7,966 nt of DNA, from positions 1-7,966 of the forward strand of contig CAMCOB010000057.1 in assembly GCA_945876305.1 (NCBI GenBank), written 5' to 3'. The translations under genes and the position numbers were made by a program. Of this stretch, positions 1 through 5,908 are shown one piece after another; within the stretch, counting starts at the first letter, position 1; every line of letters begins with the position of its first letter. The notes under the pieces are model-generated. The model made no database searches. It had not been told where the DNA came from and saw nothing but the letters and a program-made list of their open reading frames with translations. Source of the stretch: Bifidobacterium breve. GTDB lineage: Bacteria > Actinomycetota > Thermoleophilia > Miltoncostaeales > Miltoncostaeaceae.

Positions 1-77
1 GGGTCCGAGAGGGCCTGCGACAACTCCGCACGCGTGCGCTCTACCTGGGCCACCAGGCCCGCGACTCCACCGCTCAT
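1..77 (-). CDS. prfA: Peptide chain release factor 1, N-terminal fragment
   Basis: Only the first 25 codons are present; the gene continues beyond the left edge. The visible peptide starts MSGGVAGLVAQVERTRAEL and runs into SQALSDP. An N-terminal helix leading to an 'eL...LSDP' turn is typical of class I release factor RF1, which reads UAA/UAG and releases the finished peptide from the ribosome. The position directly after rpmE supports this, because rpmE-prfA (then prmC) is a widely conserved order. The ATG at 75-77 was chosen because it gives the usual RF1 N-terminus; a GTG four codons upstream is also in frame. No strong Shine-Dalgarno is visible, only a weak GGGTG about 5 bases before the ATG. 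The catalytic GGQ motif lies outside the window, so RF2 or a related factor is not formally excluded. Confidence 0.72.
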   Translation of the reverse strand, partial: MSGGVAGLVAQVERTRAELSQALSD

Positions 78-95
78 GTCAGCACCCACAGGGGA

Positions 96-118
96 GCGGG
101 CGCGTCATGCGCGCCCGC
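96..118 (-). terminator. GC-rich hairpin between rpmE and prfA
   Basis: A perfect 9-bp inverted repeat (96-104 with 110-118, arms gcgggcgcg and cgcgcccgc) encloses a 5-base loop. It begins 5 bases after the rpmE stop and ends about 20 bases before the prfA start. There is no U-tract, so it could be a weak or partial terminator, an RNA-processing site, or a 3'-end stabiliser for rpmE mRNA. The structure is seen directly; the function is inferred. Confidence 0.5.
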
Positions 119-123
119 GGCGA

Positions 124-330
124 CTAAGGCTGTGCCTGCTGGCGCTTGCGGTTGAAGCGCTCCACGCGGCCACCGGTATCCATGAGCTTCTGCTTGCCCG
201 TGTAGAACGGGTGGCACATTGAGCACACTTCCACGCGGATCTCCGGCGCGGTGGAGCGGGTGGTGAACTCTGCGCCGCAGGTGCAGCTGACCTTCGAAAC
301 GACGTACTCAGGGTGGATCTCGGTCTTCAC
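124..330 (-). CDS. rpmE: 50S ribosomal protein L31, zinc-binding type
   Basis: The product is a 68-residue large-subunit ribosomal protein that sits at the central protuberance and helps bridge the subunits. It begins (V/M)KTEIHPEYV, the standard L31 N-terminus, and continues with EVCSMCHPFYTGKQK and DTGGRVERF, both L31 signatures. Four cysteines (residues 16, 18, 36 and 39, as CxC and CxxC) form the zinc ribbon, so this is the 'C+' type rather than the zinc-independent paralogue made under zinc starvation. The start is GTG at 328-330 with GAGAGGGA just upstream; the frame is open 15 codons further, but those residues do not resemble L31. The stop is TAG. prfA lies 46 bp downstream across a strong hairpin. 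No clear promoter is visible in the 100 bp upstream, although a TATCAT at 385-390 (minus) could be a weak -10. Confidence 0.97.
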   Translation of the reverse strand: MKTEIHPEYVVSKVSCTCGAEFTTRSTAPEIRVEVCSMCHPFYTGKQKLMDTGGRVERFNRKRQQAQP

Positions 331-390
331 GTTCCCTCTCGATGCTCGTTCTGTGCGTGGCCCGGTCGGTGCCACGGAGGCGGCATGATA

Positions 391-419
391 GCGCGGCCGG
401 GGCCGGGCCCCGACCGCGC
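391..419 (-). terminator. Terminator-like hairpin after etfA
   Basis: Arms 391-402 and 408-419 pair around a 5-base loop, starting 14 bases after the etfA stop. In plus-strand RNA one of the 12 positions is a C-A mismatch, but in minus-strand RNA the same position becomes a G-U wobble, so the stem is fully paired only in the etfA transcript. No U-tract follows (next bases UAUCAU), which is common for terminators in GC-rich actinobacteria. It separates the etfBA unit from rpmE-prfA. Confidence 0.55.
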
Positions 420-433
420 GGTCATTCCATTGT

Positions 434-1408
434 TCAGCCCTTGCGCGCGTTCACCAGCTCAGTGAGCTTGGGGAGGATCTCAAAGAGGTCGCCCACCAGG
501 CCGAAGTCGGCGAACTGGAAGATGGGGGCGTCCGGGTCCTTGTTGATCGCGATGATCACGTCGGACGTCTGCATTCCCACCTTGTGCTGCACCGCGCCCG
601 AGATACCGCAGGCGATGTACAGGTTGGGAGAGACGGTCTTGCCGGTCTGGCCCACCTGGTTGGGGTGGGGGTACCAACCGGCGTCCACGGCCGCGCGCGA
701 GGCACCAACGGCAGCGCCGAGGGCGCTTGCCAGAGCCTCGACAACCGCGAAGTTCTCGGGAGCACCGAGACCGCGACCGCCGGAGACGATCATGCTGGCC
801 TCCTCGAGGCTCACCTTGCCGGCTTCGGCAGGCTTGCGGCCGGTCACCTTGGCGGCCAGCGACGCGTCGGAGATATCCAGCGTCACGGCGACGACCTCCG
901 CTGTGCCACCGCTCTCAGACGCCGCGAATGAGTTCGGACGCACAAGCGCGATCTGCGGGCCATTCACCCACTGGGAGCTGACCAGGTTCTGGCCACCGAA
1001 CGCCGGGCGCACAGCGCTGAGGGTGCTGCCGCTGGCGACGAGGTCGATGGAGTCGCTGTTCAGACCGGCGCCGAGGCGGGCGGCCAATGCGGCTGCGGTG
1101 TCGCGACCGAGCGAGGTGCCGCCAAACAGGATGGTCGAGAAGTCGTTCTCGGCGTGGAGCGTGGCGATGACGTCGACGTGCGGGGCGGCCAGGCCAGTGC
1201 CCAACGCCTCGTGATCGGCAACGAATACCTTCTCAGCGCCATGGGCGCCGAGGACGGCCGCGGCGTCAGCGACGCCCGATCCTGCGATGACGGCCGTAAG
1301 CGGGCCGCCGATGGAGTCCTTCAGTTCACGCGCCTTCGAGAGAATCTCGAGACTGACGCGACGTGTGCCGGTGCCCTGGGGCTCGGCGACGACGAGGATG
1401 CCTGACAT
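434..1408 (-). CDS. etfA: Electron transfer flavoprotein alpha subunit
   Basis: This is the FAD-carrying subunit of the soluble ETF heterodimer. It takes electrons from acyl-CoA and related dehydrogenases and passes them to ETF:quinone oxidoreductase. The 324 residues match the family length. Residues 1-190 form the N-terminal alpha/beta domain. From about 200 onward lies the FAD domain: SGGRGLG (209-215), SRAAVDAGW (237-245), VGQTGKTVSPNLYIACG (252-268), ISGAVQHKVGM (269-279) and INKDPDAPIFQFADFG (288-303). Ser237/Arg238, the QTGK threonine (255) and His275 correspond to FAD contacts known in human and bacterial ETF. The start is ATG at 1406-1408 with AAAGGA about 9 bases upstream. etfB ends 30 bp before it, so the two are co-transcribed. 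Nothing suggests the bifurcating FixB type, but the sequence alone does not rule it out. Confidence 0.97.
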   Translation of the reverse strand: MSGILVVAEPQGTGTRRVSLEILSKARELKDSIGGPLTAVIAGSGVADAAAVLGAHGAEKVFVADHEALGTGLAAPHVDVIATLHAENDFSTILFGGTSLGRDTAAALAARLGAGLNSDSIDLVASGSTLSAVRPAFGGQNLVSSQWVNGPQIALVRPNSFAASESGGTAEVVAVTLDISDASLAAKVTGRKPAEAGKVSLEEASMIVSGGRGLGAPENFAVVEALASALGAAVGASRAAVDAGWYPHPNQVGQTGKTVSPNLYIACGISGAVQHKVGMQTSDVIIAINKDPDAPIFQFADFGLVGDLFEILPKLTELVNARKG

Positions 1409-1438
1409 GTGGAGAGGTCCTTTCGGTCCGAGTCGGGT

Positions 1439-2221
1439 TTAGATGAGCTTCTTATCGATGAGGAAGTCGAGGATCTGCTGGGCACCATTGCCCTCGTCCG
1501 TGACCACCACACCTGCGGTGCGTGCCGGGGGCGTCTCGACGCCCACGACCTTGGTCTTGGCGCCGGCCTCGCCGACGTCTGATGCAGCCAGGCCGATGTC
1601 GCCAAGCGACTTGACCTCCTGCGGCTTCTTCTTGGCACCCATGATGCCCTTGAGCGACGGGTAGCGCGGCTCGTTGATTGCCTTGGTCACAGACACCACG
1701 GCTGGCAACGGGGCCTCCACGGTGGCGACGCCATCGTCGCTCTGGCGCTCGATGGTGATTGACGATCCGTTGACGGCGATCGAGTTGGCCGAGGTCACCC
1801 AGGTGCGGCCGCTGATCTCACCGAGGGTGGCCGTGAGCACGCCCGACCGGGCGTCGGTGGCCTCGGCGCCCAGCAGCACCAACTCGGCGCCCGTCTCGTC
1901 GATGGCCTTGGCCAGCGCGCGGGCGGTGCCGAGGTAGTCGGAGCCCGCGGCGGCGGGGTCGCTCACCAGCACAAGGCGGTCGGCGCCCATGGCAAGTGCC
2001 TGGCGCAGCGACTCAACGGCCTTCTCGGGGCCGAGCGAGACGAGAATGACCTCGTCGGCAGTACCGGCCTCCTTCAGGCGGATGGCCTCTTCAACTGCAT
2101 ACTTGTCAAACTCGTTGAGCATGCGGTCGCCCTCAGTACGGACGAGGCGAAAGGTGCTCGGGTCGATCCGCTTCTCAGCGGTGGTGTCCGGCACCTCTTT
2201 GACGCAGACGGCGATCTTCAC
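1439..2221 (-). CDS. etfB: Electron transfer flavoprotein beta subunit
   Basis: This 260-residue subunit pairs with EtfA, binds AMP and carries the loop that docks onto partner dehydrogenases. It starts MKIAVCVKEVPDT, the standard EtfB N-terminus. Further family blocks are LNEFDKYAVEEAIRLKE (35-51), VSLGPEKAVESLRQALAMGADR (61-82), GAEATDARSG (118-127) and the recognition-loop block around INEPRYPSL (182-190), followed by KGIMGAKKK (191-199). Leu190 aligns with the leucine of the human recognition loop that anchors acyl-CoA dehydrogenases. The start is GTG at 2219-2221 with an AGGAG 9 bases upstream. It is the first gene of the etfBA unit and is preceded by a structured 176-bp gap with a possible extended -10 promoter. 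The length and motifs are those of the conventional EtfB; a housekeeping role in beta-oxidation fits the neighbouring hydratase. Confidence 0.97.
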   Translation of the reverse strand: MKIAVCVKEVPDTTAEKRIDPSTFRLVRTEGDRMLNEFDKYAVEEAIRLKEAGTADEVILVSLGPEKAVESLRQALAMGADRLVLVSDPAAAGSDYLGTARALAKAIDETGAELVLLGAEATDARSGVLTATLGEISGRTWVTSANSIAVNGSSITIERQSDDGVATVEAPLPAVVSVTKAINEPRYPSLKGIMGAKKKPQEVKSLGDIGLAASDVGEAGAKTKVVGVETPPARTAGVVVTDEGNGAQQILDFLIDKKLI

Positions 2222-2397
2222 GAAGGCTGGCTCCTGGGAGTGGACTCATCCCCGGCGATCAGACCCCTCGAAGAGGACCTCGCTCGCGAGCGGACGCGTT
2301 CCGCTCCGGGGCGCGGGGGAACATACCAGCGTCGCGGGATTTCGCCGCCCCTACGGCAACCAATCGCATTGAGCCCGGCAGCAGCCCACCCCAACGA
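2222..2397 (-). promoter_or_regulatory. etfBA upstream region with structured leader
   Basis: This gap lies between the hydratase stop and the etfB start. On the minus strand TGGTATGTT (2328-2320) resembles an extended -10 element; I see no convincing -35 at the usual distance. If used, it gives a leader of roughly 90 nt. In that leader, a perfect palindrome (2281-2292, CGCTCGCGAGCG) and a 7-bp stem (2288-2294 with 2300-2306) share the bases 2288-2292, so only one can form at a time. A small CCUC/GAGG stem follows near 2262-2272. A weak 6-bp stem (2342-2347 with 2354-2359) sits downstream of the hydratase gene and could be a poor terminator. Promoter and regulation are inferences. Confidence 0.35.
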
Positions 2398-3165
2398 TCA
2401 GTCCCCGGGCCACACCGGCGCACGCTTCTCCAGAAATGCCTGCATGCCCTCGCGGCGCTCTGGGTCGCCAAATGCCTGCGCGAACTCCTCAAGTTCGTGT
2501 GACAGCCCCGGTGCCGGATCACCCAGCGCCATGTTCACCAGCGCCTTCGCCCGGGCCACAGCAGATGGCGAGCGCGAGGCGATCTCGTCGCCAATCGCCG
2601 CAGCGGCGTCGAGCAGGTCGTCGGGCGCATGAACTGCTGTCACCAGGCCGTGGGCAAGGGCCTCGTCGGCCGAGACCATGCGCGCGGTCAAGATCATCTG
2701 CTTGGCAAAGCCCTCCCCCACCACGCGGGCCAGCCGCTGCGTACCACCCCAACCGGGAGCGATGCCCAGTGACACCTCGGGCAGCGCGATCCGCGCGGCG
2801 TCAGACGCGATACGGATATCGCAGGCCAATGACACCTCGCAGCCGCCGCCCAATGCGAATCCATTGATGGCGGCGATGACCGGTACCGGACAGGCTGCGA
2901 TGGCGTTACACAGGCCGTGGCCCGCTTCGGCAAACGCGCGGGCGCCTGCCACGTCGAGATCGGCCATCACGGCAATGTCAGCGCCCGCAGAGAACGCACG
3001 GCCCGCACCGGTAATGACGATGGCACGCACCTGGGGGTCGTTGGCCGCGGCATCCAGTGCCACCACCAATTCCTCGATCATCTGCGGCGACAGCGCGTTG
3101 AGCGCCTCCTGCCGGTCGAGCACCACAAACTGCACGGCCGCGCGGCGCTCAAACGAAATGCCCAC
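2398..3165 (-). CDS. Enoyl-CoA hydratase/isomerase family protein
   Basis: This is a 255-residue crotonase-fold enzyme, probably hydrating trans-2-enoyl-CoA to 3-hydroxyacyl-CoA in fatty-acid or branched-chain amino-acid breakdown. It reads MGISFERRAAVQFVVLDRQ and then the substrate-binding EALNALS. The first oxyanion-hole strand is GAGRAFSAGADI (53-64). The second block is INGFALGGGCEVSLACD (100-116), then LPEVSLGIAPGWGGTQRL (128-145). Glu110 and Glu130 match the two catalytic glutamates of rat enoyl-CoA hydratase (144 and 164), so true hydratase chemistry is likely. The start GTG (3163-3165) lies one base after the stop of the B12 subunit gene and has only a weak Shine-Dalgarno, so translation is probably coupled. 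The frame is open upstream but overlaps that gene. Substrate specificity (short-chain, methylglutaconyl, phenylacetate pathway) cannot be told from the sequence. Confidence 0.93.
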   Translation of the reverse strand: MGISFERRAAVQFVVLDRQEALNALSPQMIEELVVALDAAANDPQVRAIVITGAGRAFSAGADIAVMADLDVAGARAFAEAGHGLCNAIAACPVPVIAAINGFALGGGCEVSLACDIRIASDAARIALPEVSLGIAPGWGGTQRLARVVGEGFAKQMILTARMVSADEALAHGLVTAVHAPDDLLDAAAAIGDEIASRSPSAVARAKALVNMALGDPAPGLSHELEEFAQAFGDPERREGMQAFLEKRAPVWPGD

Positions 3166-3166
3166 G

Positions 3167-3571
3167 CTAGGCGGCGACCCGGCCCTCGAGGAACGAGACC
3201 ATCTCGTCCACCGGGGCGCCCGGGGTGTACACCGCAGCGACGCCGAGGGCGCGAAGCTCGTCGGCGTCGTCGCTGGGGATGGTGCCGCCAACGATCACCA
3301 GCACGTCGTCGGCACCCTCGGCAGCGAGCAGATCCATTACCCGCGGTACCAGCGTCATGTGCGCGCCGGAAAGAATTGAGAGGCCCACCGCGTCGGCGTC
3401 CTCCTGCACAACAGTGGCCACCACCTGCTCGGCCGTCTGGTGCAGGCCCGTGTAGATCACTTCCATGCCGGCGTCACGAAGCGAACGGGCCACGATCTTG
3501 GCTCCGCGGTCGTGGCCGTCGAGGCCGGGCTTGGCGATAACAATGCGAATCGGACGTCCCATAGGCGCCAA
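3167..3571 (-). CDS. Cobalamin-binding subunit of acyl-CoA mutase (methylmalonyl-CoA mutase type)
   Basis: This is the stand-alone C-terminal B12 domain of a two-part acyl-CoA mutase, most likely methylmalonyl-CoA mutase, which interconverts (R)-methylmalonyl-CoA and succinyl-CoA in propionate metabolism. Numbering from the ATG at 3562 (131 residues), it starts MGRPIRIVIAKPGLDGHDRG. It holds the complete B12 signature: DGHDRG (15-20, His17 being the lower cobalt ligand), SIL (62-64) and VGG (91-93). YTGLHQT (37-43) is also characteristic. The start is set here at TTG (3569-3571), because a near-perfect GAGGAGGT (3576-3583) ends 5 bases before it. The in-frame ATG at 3562 sits 14 bases from that site but gives the commonest homologous N-terminus. 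The catalytic large subunit is absent from the window. A relative such as isobutyryl- or ethylmalonyl-CoA mutase subunit is possible. Confidence 0.92.
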   Translation of the reverse strand: MAPMGRPIRIVIAKPGLDGHDRGAKIVARSLRDAGMEVIYTGLHQTAEQVVATVVQEDADAVGLSILSGAHMTLVPRVMDLLAAEGADDVLVIVGGTIPSDDADELRALGVAAVYTPGAPVDEMVSFLEGRVAA

Positions 3572-3749
3572 GGATACCTCCTCTGCGGGCACGCCAGCCG
3601 CGCTGGCGACCTCGGTCGGCTGGTTCGACCACTGCACATGCAAAGCCGGGGCAACGACCGATGCGGGGAGTGGCACCATTCCCGCACAGGCGGCGGTGGG
3701 TGTTGAATGCCGTTGCTCCTGATCACCCGACCCGAACGGATACCACCCG
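3572..3749. promoter_or_regulatory. Divergent intergenic region between B12 subunit and pepA
   Basis: Both flanking genes read away from this region, so it must hold promoters for each, but I see no canonical -35/-10 pair. It contains GAGGAGGT (3576-3583, minus), the ribosome site of the B12 subunit; a perfect 7-bp inverted repeat with 3-base loop (3592-3598 with 3602-3608); a 5-bp repeat GGTCG/CGACC (3614-3618 with 3626-3630); and a longer imperfect dyad at 3662-3686. pepA has no clear Shine-Dalgarno; GGATACC ends 5 bases before its ATG and could be a -10 for a leaderless transcript, which is speculative. Confidence 0.4.
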
Positions 3750-5219
3750 ATGGACGTCACCAAGAGCCGCACCGCCGACCCAACCCGCATCCGCGCCGAC
3801 GTGGTGGTGATCGCGGTGGCCGACCCCCCGGGAACGCCAACCGGCCCGCTGGCCGCGGTCGACGCAGCACTCGGGGGGCTCGTGTCGTCGGTCATCAAGG
3901 ATGGCGAGGTCACCGGCAAGGCCGGACAAGTGCGCGTGCTGCATACGCGTGGAGACATCCCCGCCGCGCGCGTGCTGCTGGTGGGTGTGGGTGCCGATCC
4001 CGACCGCGCGGCATGGGCCTCGGCCGGTGCCGCCGCCGCCCGGGCCGCGCGCGACCTGGGTGCCGCCAAGGCCGCGCTTGTGGCCGGTGACGACGTTGAT
4101 GCCGGCGACCTGCGTGCCATGGCCGAGGGTCTTGCCACCGGCGCGTGGCGACTCGATGCATTCCGCTCGGGCAAGCGCGACGCATCGCAGGGACGCCCAT
4201 CGCAGATCGTGGTGGCCGGATCCCTCAAGCCCGCCGACGTCCTGCGGGTGCAGGCCACCGCCGAGGCCATCGGGCTTGCGCGCGAGTTGTCGGAAACCCC
4301 CGCCAACCACATGACACCAAGAATGCTGGCCGCGCGCGCCGAGAAGGTGGCCGCAGGCTCGCGCAACCTCTCAATCGAGGTACTGGGGCCGCGCGAGCTG
4401 ACGCGCCTCAAGGCTGGAGCGCTCATGGCTGTGGCGCAGGGGTCTGCCGAACCCGCCGCCATGATCGTGATGCGCTATCGCCCGTCGAAGGGTGTGAAGA
4501 AGGGCAAGGAGGTCCTCGGCCTCGTGGGCAAGGGCGTCACGTTCGACACCGGCGGAATCTCCATCAAGCCGTCGGCAGGCATGGAGGAGATGAAGATGGA
4601 CATGGCCGGTGGTGCGGCGGTCATCGCCGCCATGGGCCTGATCGCCGAGATGCAGGTGCCCGGCGAGGTGCTTGCGGTGGTGCCCACCACCGAGAACATG
4701 CCGAGCAGCACGGCAATGAAGCCCGGTGATGTGTTTACCGCGATGAATGGCAAGACCATCGAGGTGACCAACACCGACGCCGAGGGCCGCCTCATCCTGG
4801 CCGACGCCCTCACGTACGCATCGCGCAAGGGCGCCACGCGCATGATGGACATGGCCACTCTCACGGGCGCCATCGTGGTGGCAATCGGCGACGTGTACGC
4901 CGGGCTGTTTGGCAGCGACCCCGCATTCACGCAATTGGTGAGAGATGCCGGTGACGACACCGGTGACCTGTGCTGGCCCATGCCGCTGCACCCCGGATAC
5001 GACCCACTGGTCAAAAGCGCGGTGGCCGACCTGTCCAACTCGGCGAAGAAGCGCCAGGCGGGTGCCGTGTACGCCGCGCGCTTCCTGCGCGACTTCACTG
5101 AGGGCAAGCCCTGGTGCCATGTAGATGTGGCGGGCACGGCCATGAACGGCGACCATGCCACCGGGTTTGGCGTGCGCCTTGCCGCCGACGTGGCCGAGCG
5201 TGTGGCACGCCTCAGGTGA
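3750..5219 (+). CDS. pepA: Leucyl aminopeptidase, M17 family
   Basis: This 489-residue cytosolic two-metal aminopeptidase removes N-terminal residues from peptides in protein turnover and is normally a homohexamer. The less conserved N-terminal domain (to about 170) starts like other PepA proteins, with IRADVVVIAVAD (14-25). The catalytic domain carries VGKGVTFDTGGISIKP (259-274), MKMDMAGGAA (281-290) and NTDAEGRLILADAL (341-354). Lys261, Asp266, Asp284, Asp343 and Glu345 align at a constant offset of 11 with the metal ligands of bovine lens LAP (250, 255, 273, 332, 334). Lys273 and Arg347 match the catalytic Lys262 and Arg336, so the site is complete. The start ATG has no strong ribosome site. 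The stop overlaps the start of the next gene by 4 bases. E. coli PepA also binds DNA in plasmid recombination and carAB control; nothing here tests that role. Confidence 0.96.
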   Translation: MDVTKSRTADPTRIRADVVVIAVADPPGTPTGPLAAVDAALGGLVSSVIKDGEVTGKAGQVRVLHTRGDIPAARVLLVGVGADPDRAAWASAGAAAARAARDLGAAKAALVAGDDVDAGDLRAMAEGLATGAWRLDAFRSGKRDASQGRPSQIVVAGSLKPADVLRVQATAEAIGLARELSETPANHMTPRMLAARAEKVAAGSRNLSIEVLGPRELTRLKAGALMAVAQGSAEPAAMIVMRYRPSKGVKKGKEVLGLVGKGVTFDTGGISIKPSAGMEEMKMDMAGGAAVIAAMGLIAEMQVPGEVLAVVPTTENMPSSTAMKPGDVFTAMNGKTIEVTNTDAEGRLILADALTYASRKGATRMMDMATLTGAIVVAIGDVYAGLFGSDPAFTQLVRDAGDDTGDLCWPMPLHPGYDPLVKSAVADLSNSAKKRQAGAVYAARFLRDFTEGKPWCHVDVAGTAMNGDHATGFGVRLAADVAERVARLR

Positions 5220-5908
5220 AGCGCCTCTTCACGCTCATCCTGCTGATGGCGGTGGCTGCGGGAGCGGCCATCCTGCTCATGCGCACCGTTGCCCGTACCG
5301 AGATCGTTGACCTGTTCAGTGCGCCTGCGCCGGTGACTGACGTCGCCATAAATGTGGACACCGGTGGCATCAGCGTGGATGGCGGTGTGGATTCGGCGCT
5401 GACTGCGCGCATCACCCGTGGCTACGCATTCTGGGGACCCGACGTCACCACCACGGCATCCGGCGGCAAGGTGACCATGACCGCCAACTGTCCACTGCTT
5501 GGTGTCATCAGCGGCTGCTCCGCCGATTTCGACGTGATGGCGCCCGCCGGCGCGATGGTGAATGTGCGGAGCACCGCCGGGTCGGTGATGGTCACCGGGA
5601 CATCCGGCACCGTGACAGCCAGCAGTACTGCCGGTGGTGTGGCGGTGATCAGGTCACGGGCAGCAACGATCACCGCTTCGAGCACCGCGGGTGACGTGCG
5701 GGTGGAGGCCACCACCGCGCCCACCCGCGTGCAGGCCACCACGTCGGCTGGCGATGTTGATGTCGACGTACCGAAAGGCGCCTATCGCGTTGATGCCAGC
5801 GCGGGCGCGGGCAGCGTGAGCATCGAGGGAATCACCCGCGACGACTCCGCCCCACGGTCGATCACCGCCAGCGCATCAGCCGGCGACGTTCACGTGGTGG
5901 GCCGATAG
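5216..5908 (+). CDS. Membrane-anchored DUF4097-like beta-repeat protein
   Basis: This 230-residue protein is of unknown function. Residues 4-23 form one hydrophobic segment after VKR, giving a signal anchor or uncleaved signal peptide, so the rest is likely outside the membrane. The body is rich in Ser, Thr, Ala, Gly and Val. It contains a recurring 'S/T-x-A-G-x-V-x-V' unit with glycines at about 122, 140, 159, 179, 199 and 223, a spacing of 18-24 residues that suggests a right-handed beta-helix or stacked sheet, as in the DUF4097 'putative adhesin' family. Cys92 and Cys101 could form a disulfide. The GTG start (5216-5218) overlaps the pepA stop as GTGA, so translation is coupled; no separate strong Shine-Dalgarno is visible. 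DUF4097 is my recognition by pattern, not a search result. An adhesin or envelope stress role is only a guess. Confidence 0.75.
   Translation: MKRLFTLILLMAVAAGAAILLMRTVARTEIVDLFSAPAPVTDVAINVDTGGISVDGGVDSALTARITRGYAFWGPDVTTTASGGKVTMTANCPLLGVISGCSADFDVMAPAGAMVNVRSTAGSVMVTGTSGTVTASSTAGGVAVIRSRAATITASSTAGDVRVEATTAPTRVQATTSAGDVDVDVPKGAYRVDASAGAGSVSIEGITRDDSAPRSITASASAGDVHVVGR

Noticed and set aside
331..375. Longer rpmE start, adding 15 residues
   Set aside because: The added residues do not resemble L31, and the GTG at 328-330 has its own purine-rich ribosome site and gives the conserved KTEIHPEY start.
342..1214. Open plus-strand frame of 290 codons opposite etfA
   Set aside because: It lies antisense to a gene with clear ETF alpha motifs, and its translation is low-complexity and Arg/Ser/Pro-rich, as expected of a shadow frame in GC-rich DNA.
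3166..3291. N-terminal extension of the enoyl-CoA hydratase by 42 codons
   Set aside because: The extension overlaps the C-terminus of the B12 subunit gene out of frame and is Arg/Pro/Ser-rich, while the GTG at 3163-3165 yields a standard crotonase N-terminus.
3572..3749. Cobalamin riboswitch upstream of the B12 subunit gene
   Set aside because: The region is short and I see no B12-box-like consensus or the multi-stem layout of that class; only simple inverted repeats are present.
3572..4462. Upstream extension of the B12 subunit frame, giving up to 431 codons in total
   Set aside because: Most of it is antisense to the conserved pepA 5' half, the residues are Arg/Ser/Ala-rich without family features, and a strong ribosome site at 3576-3583 marks the real start nearby.
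4371..5156. Open minus-strand frames of 261 and 228 codons opposite pepA
   Set aside because: They are antisense to the invariant catalytic domain of pepA. The His-rich and Ala/Ser-rich translations show no motif, and two overlapping open antisense frames point to codon-bias artefacts.
5560..5900. Tandem DNA repeat within the DUF4097-like gene
   Set aside because: The periodicity is at protein level (S/T-x-A-G-x-V units); the DNA units differ in length and codons, so it is not a recent nucleotide repeat or a CRISPR-like array.
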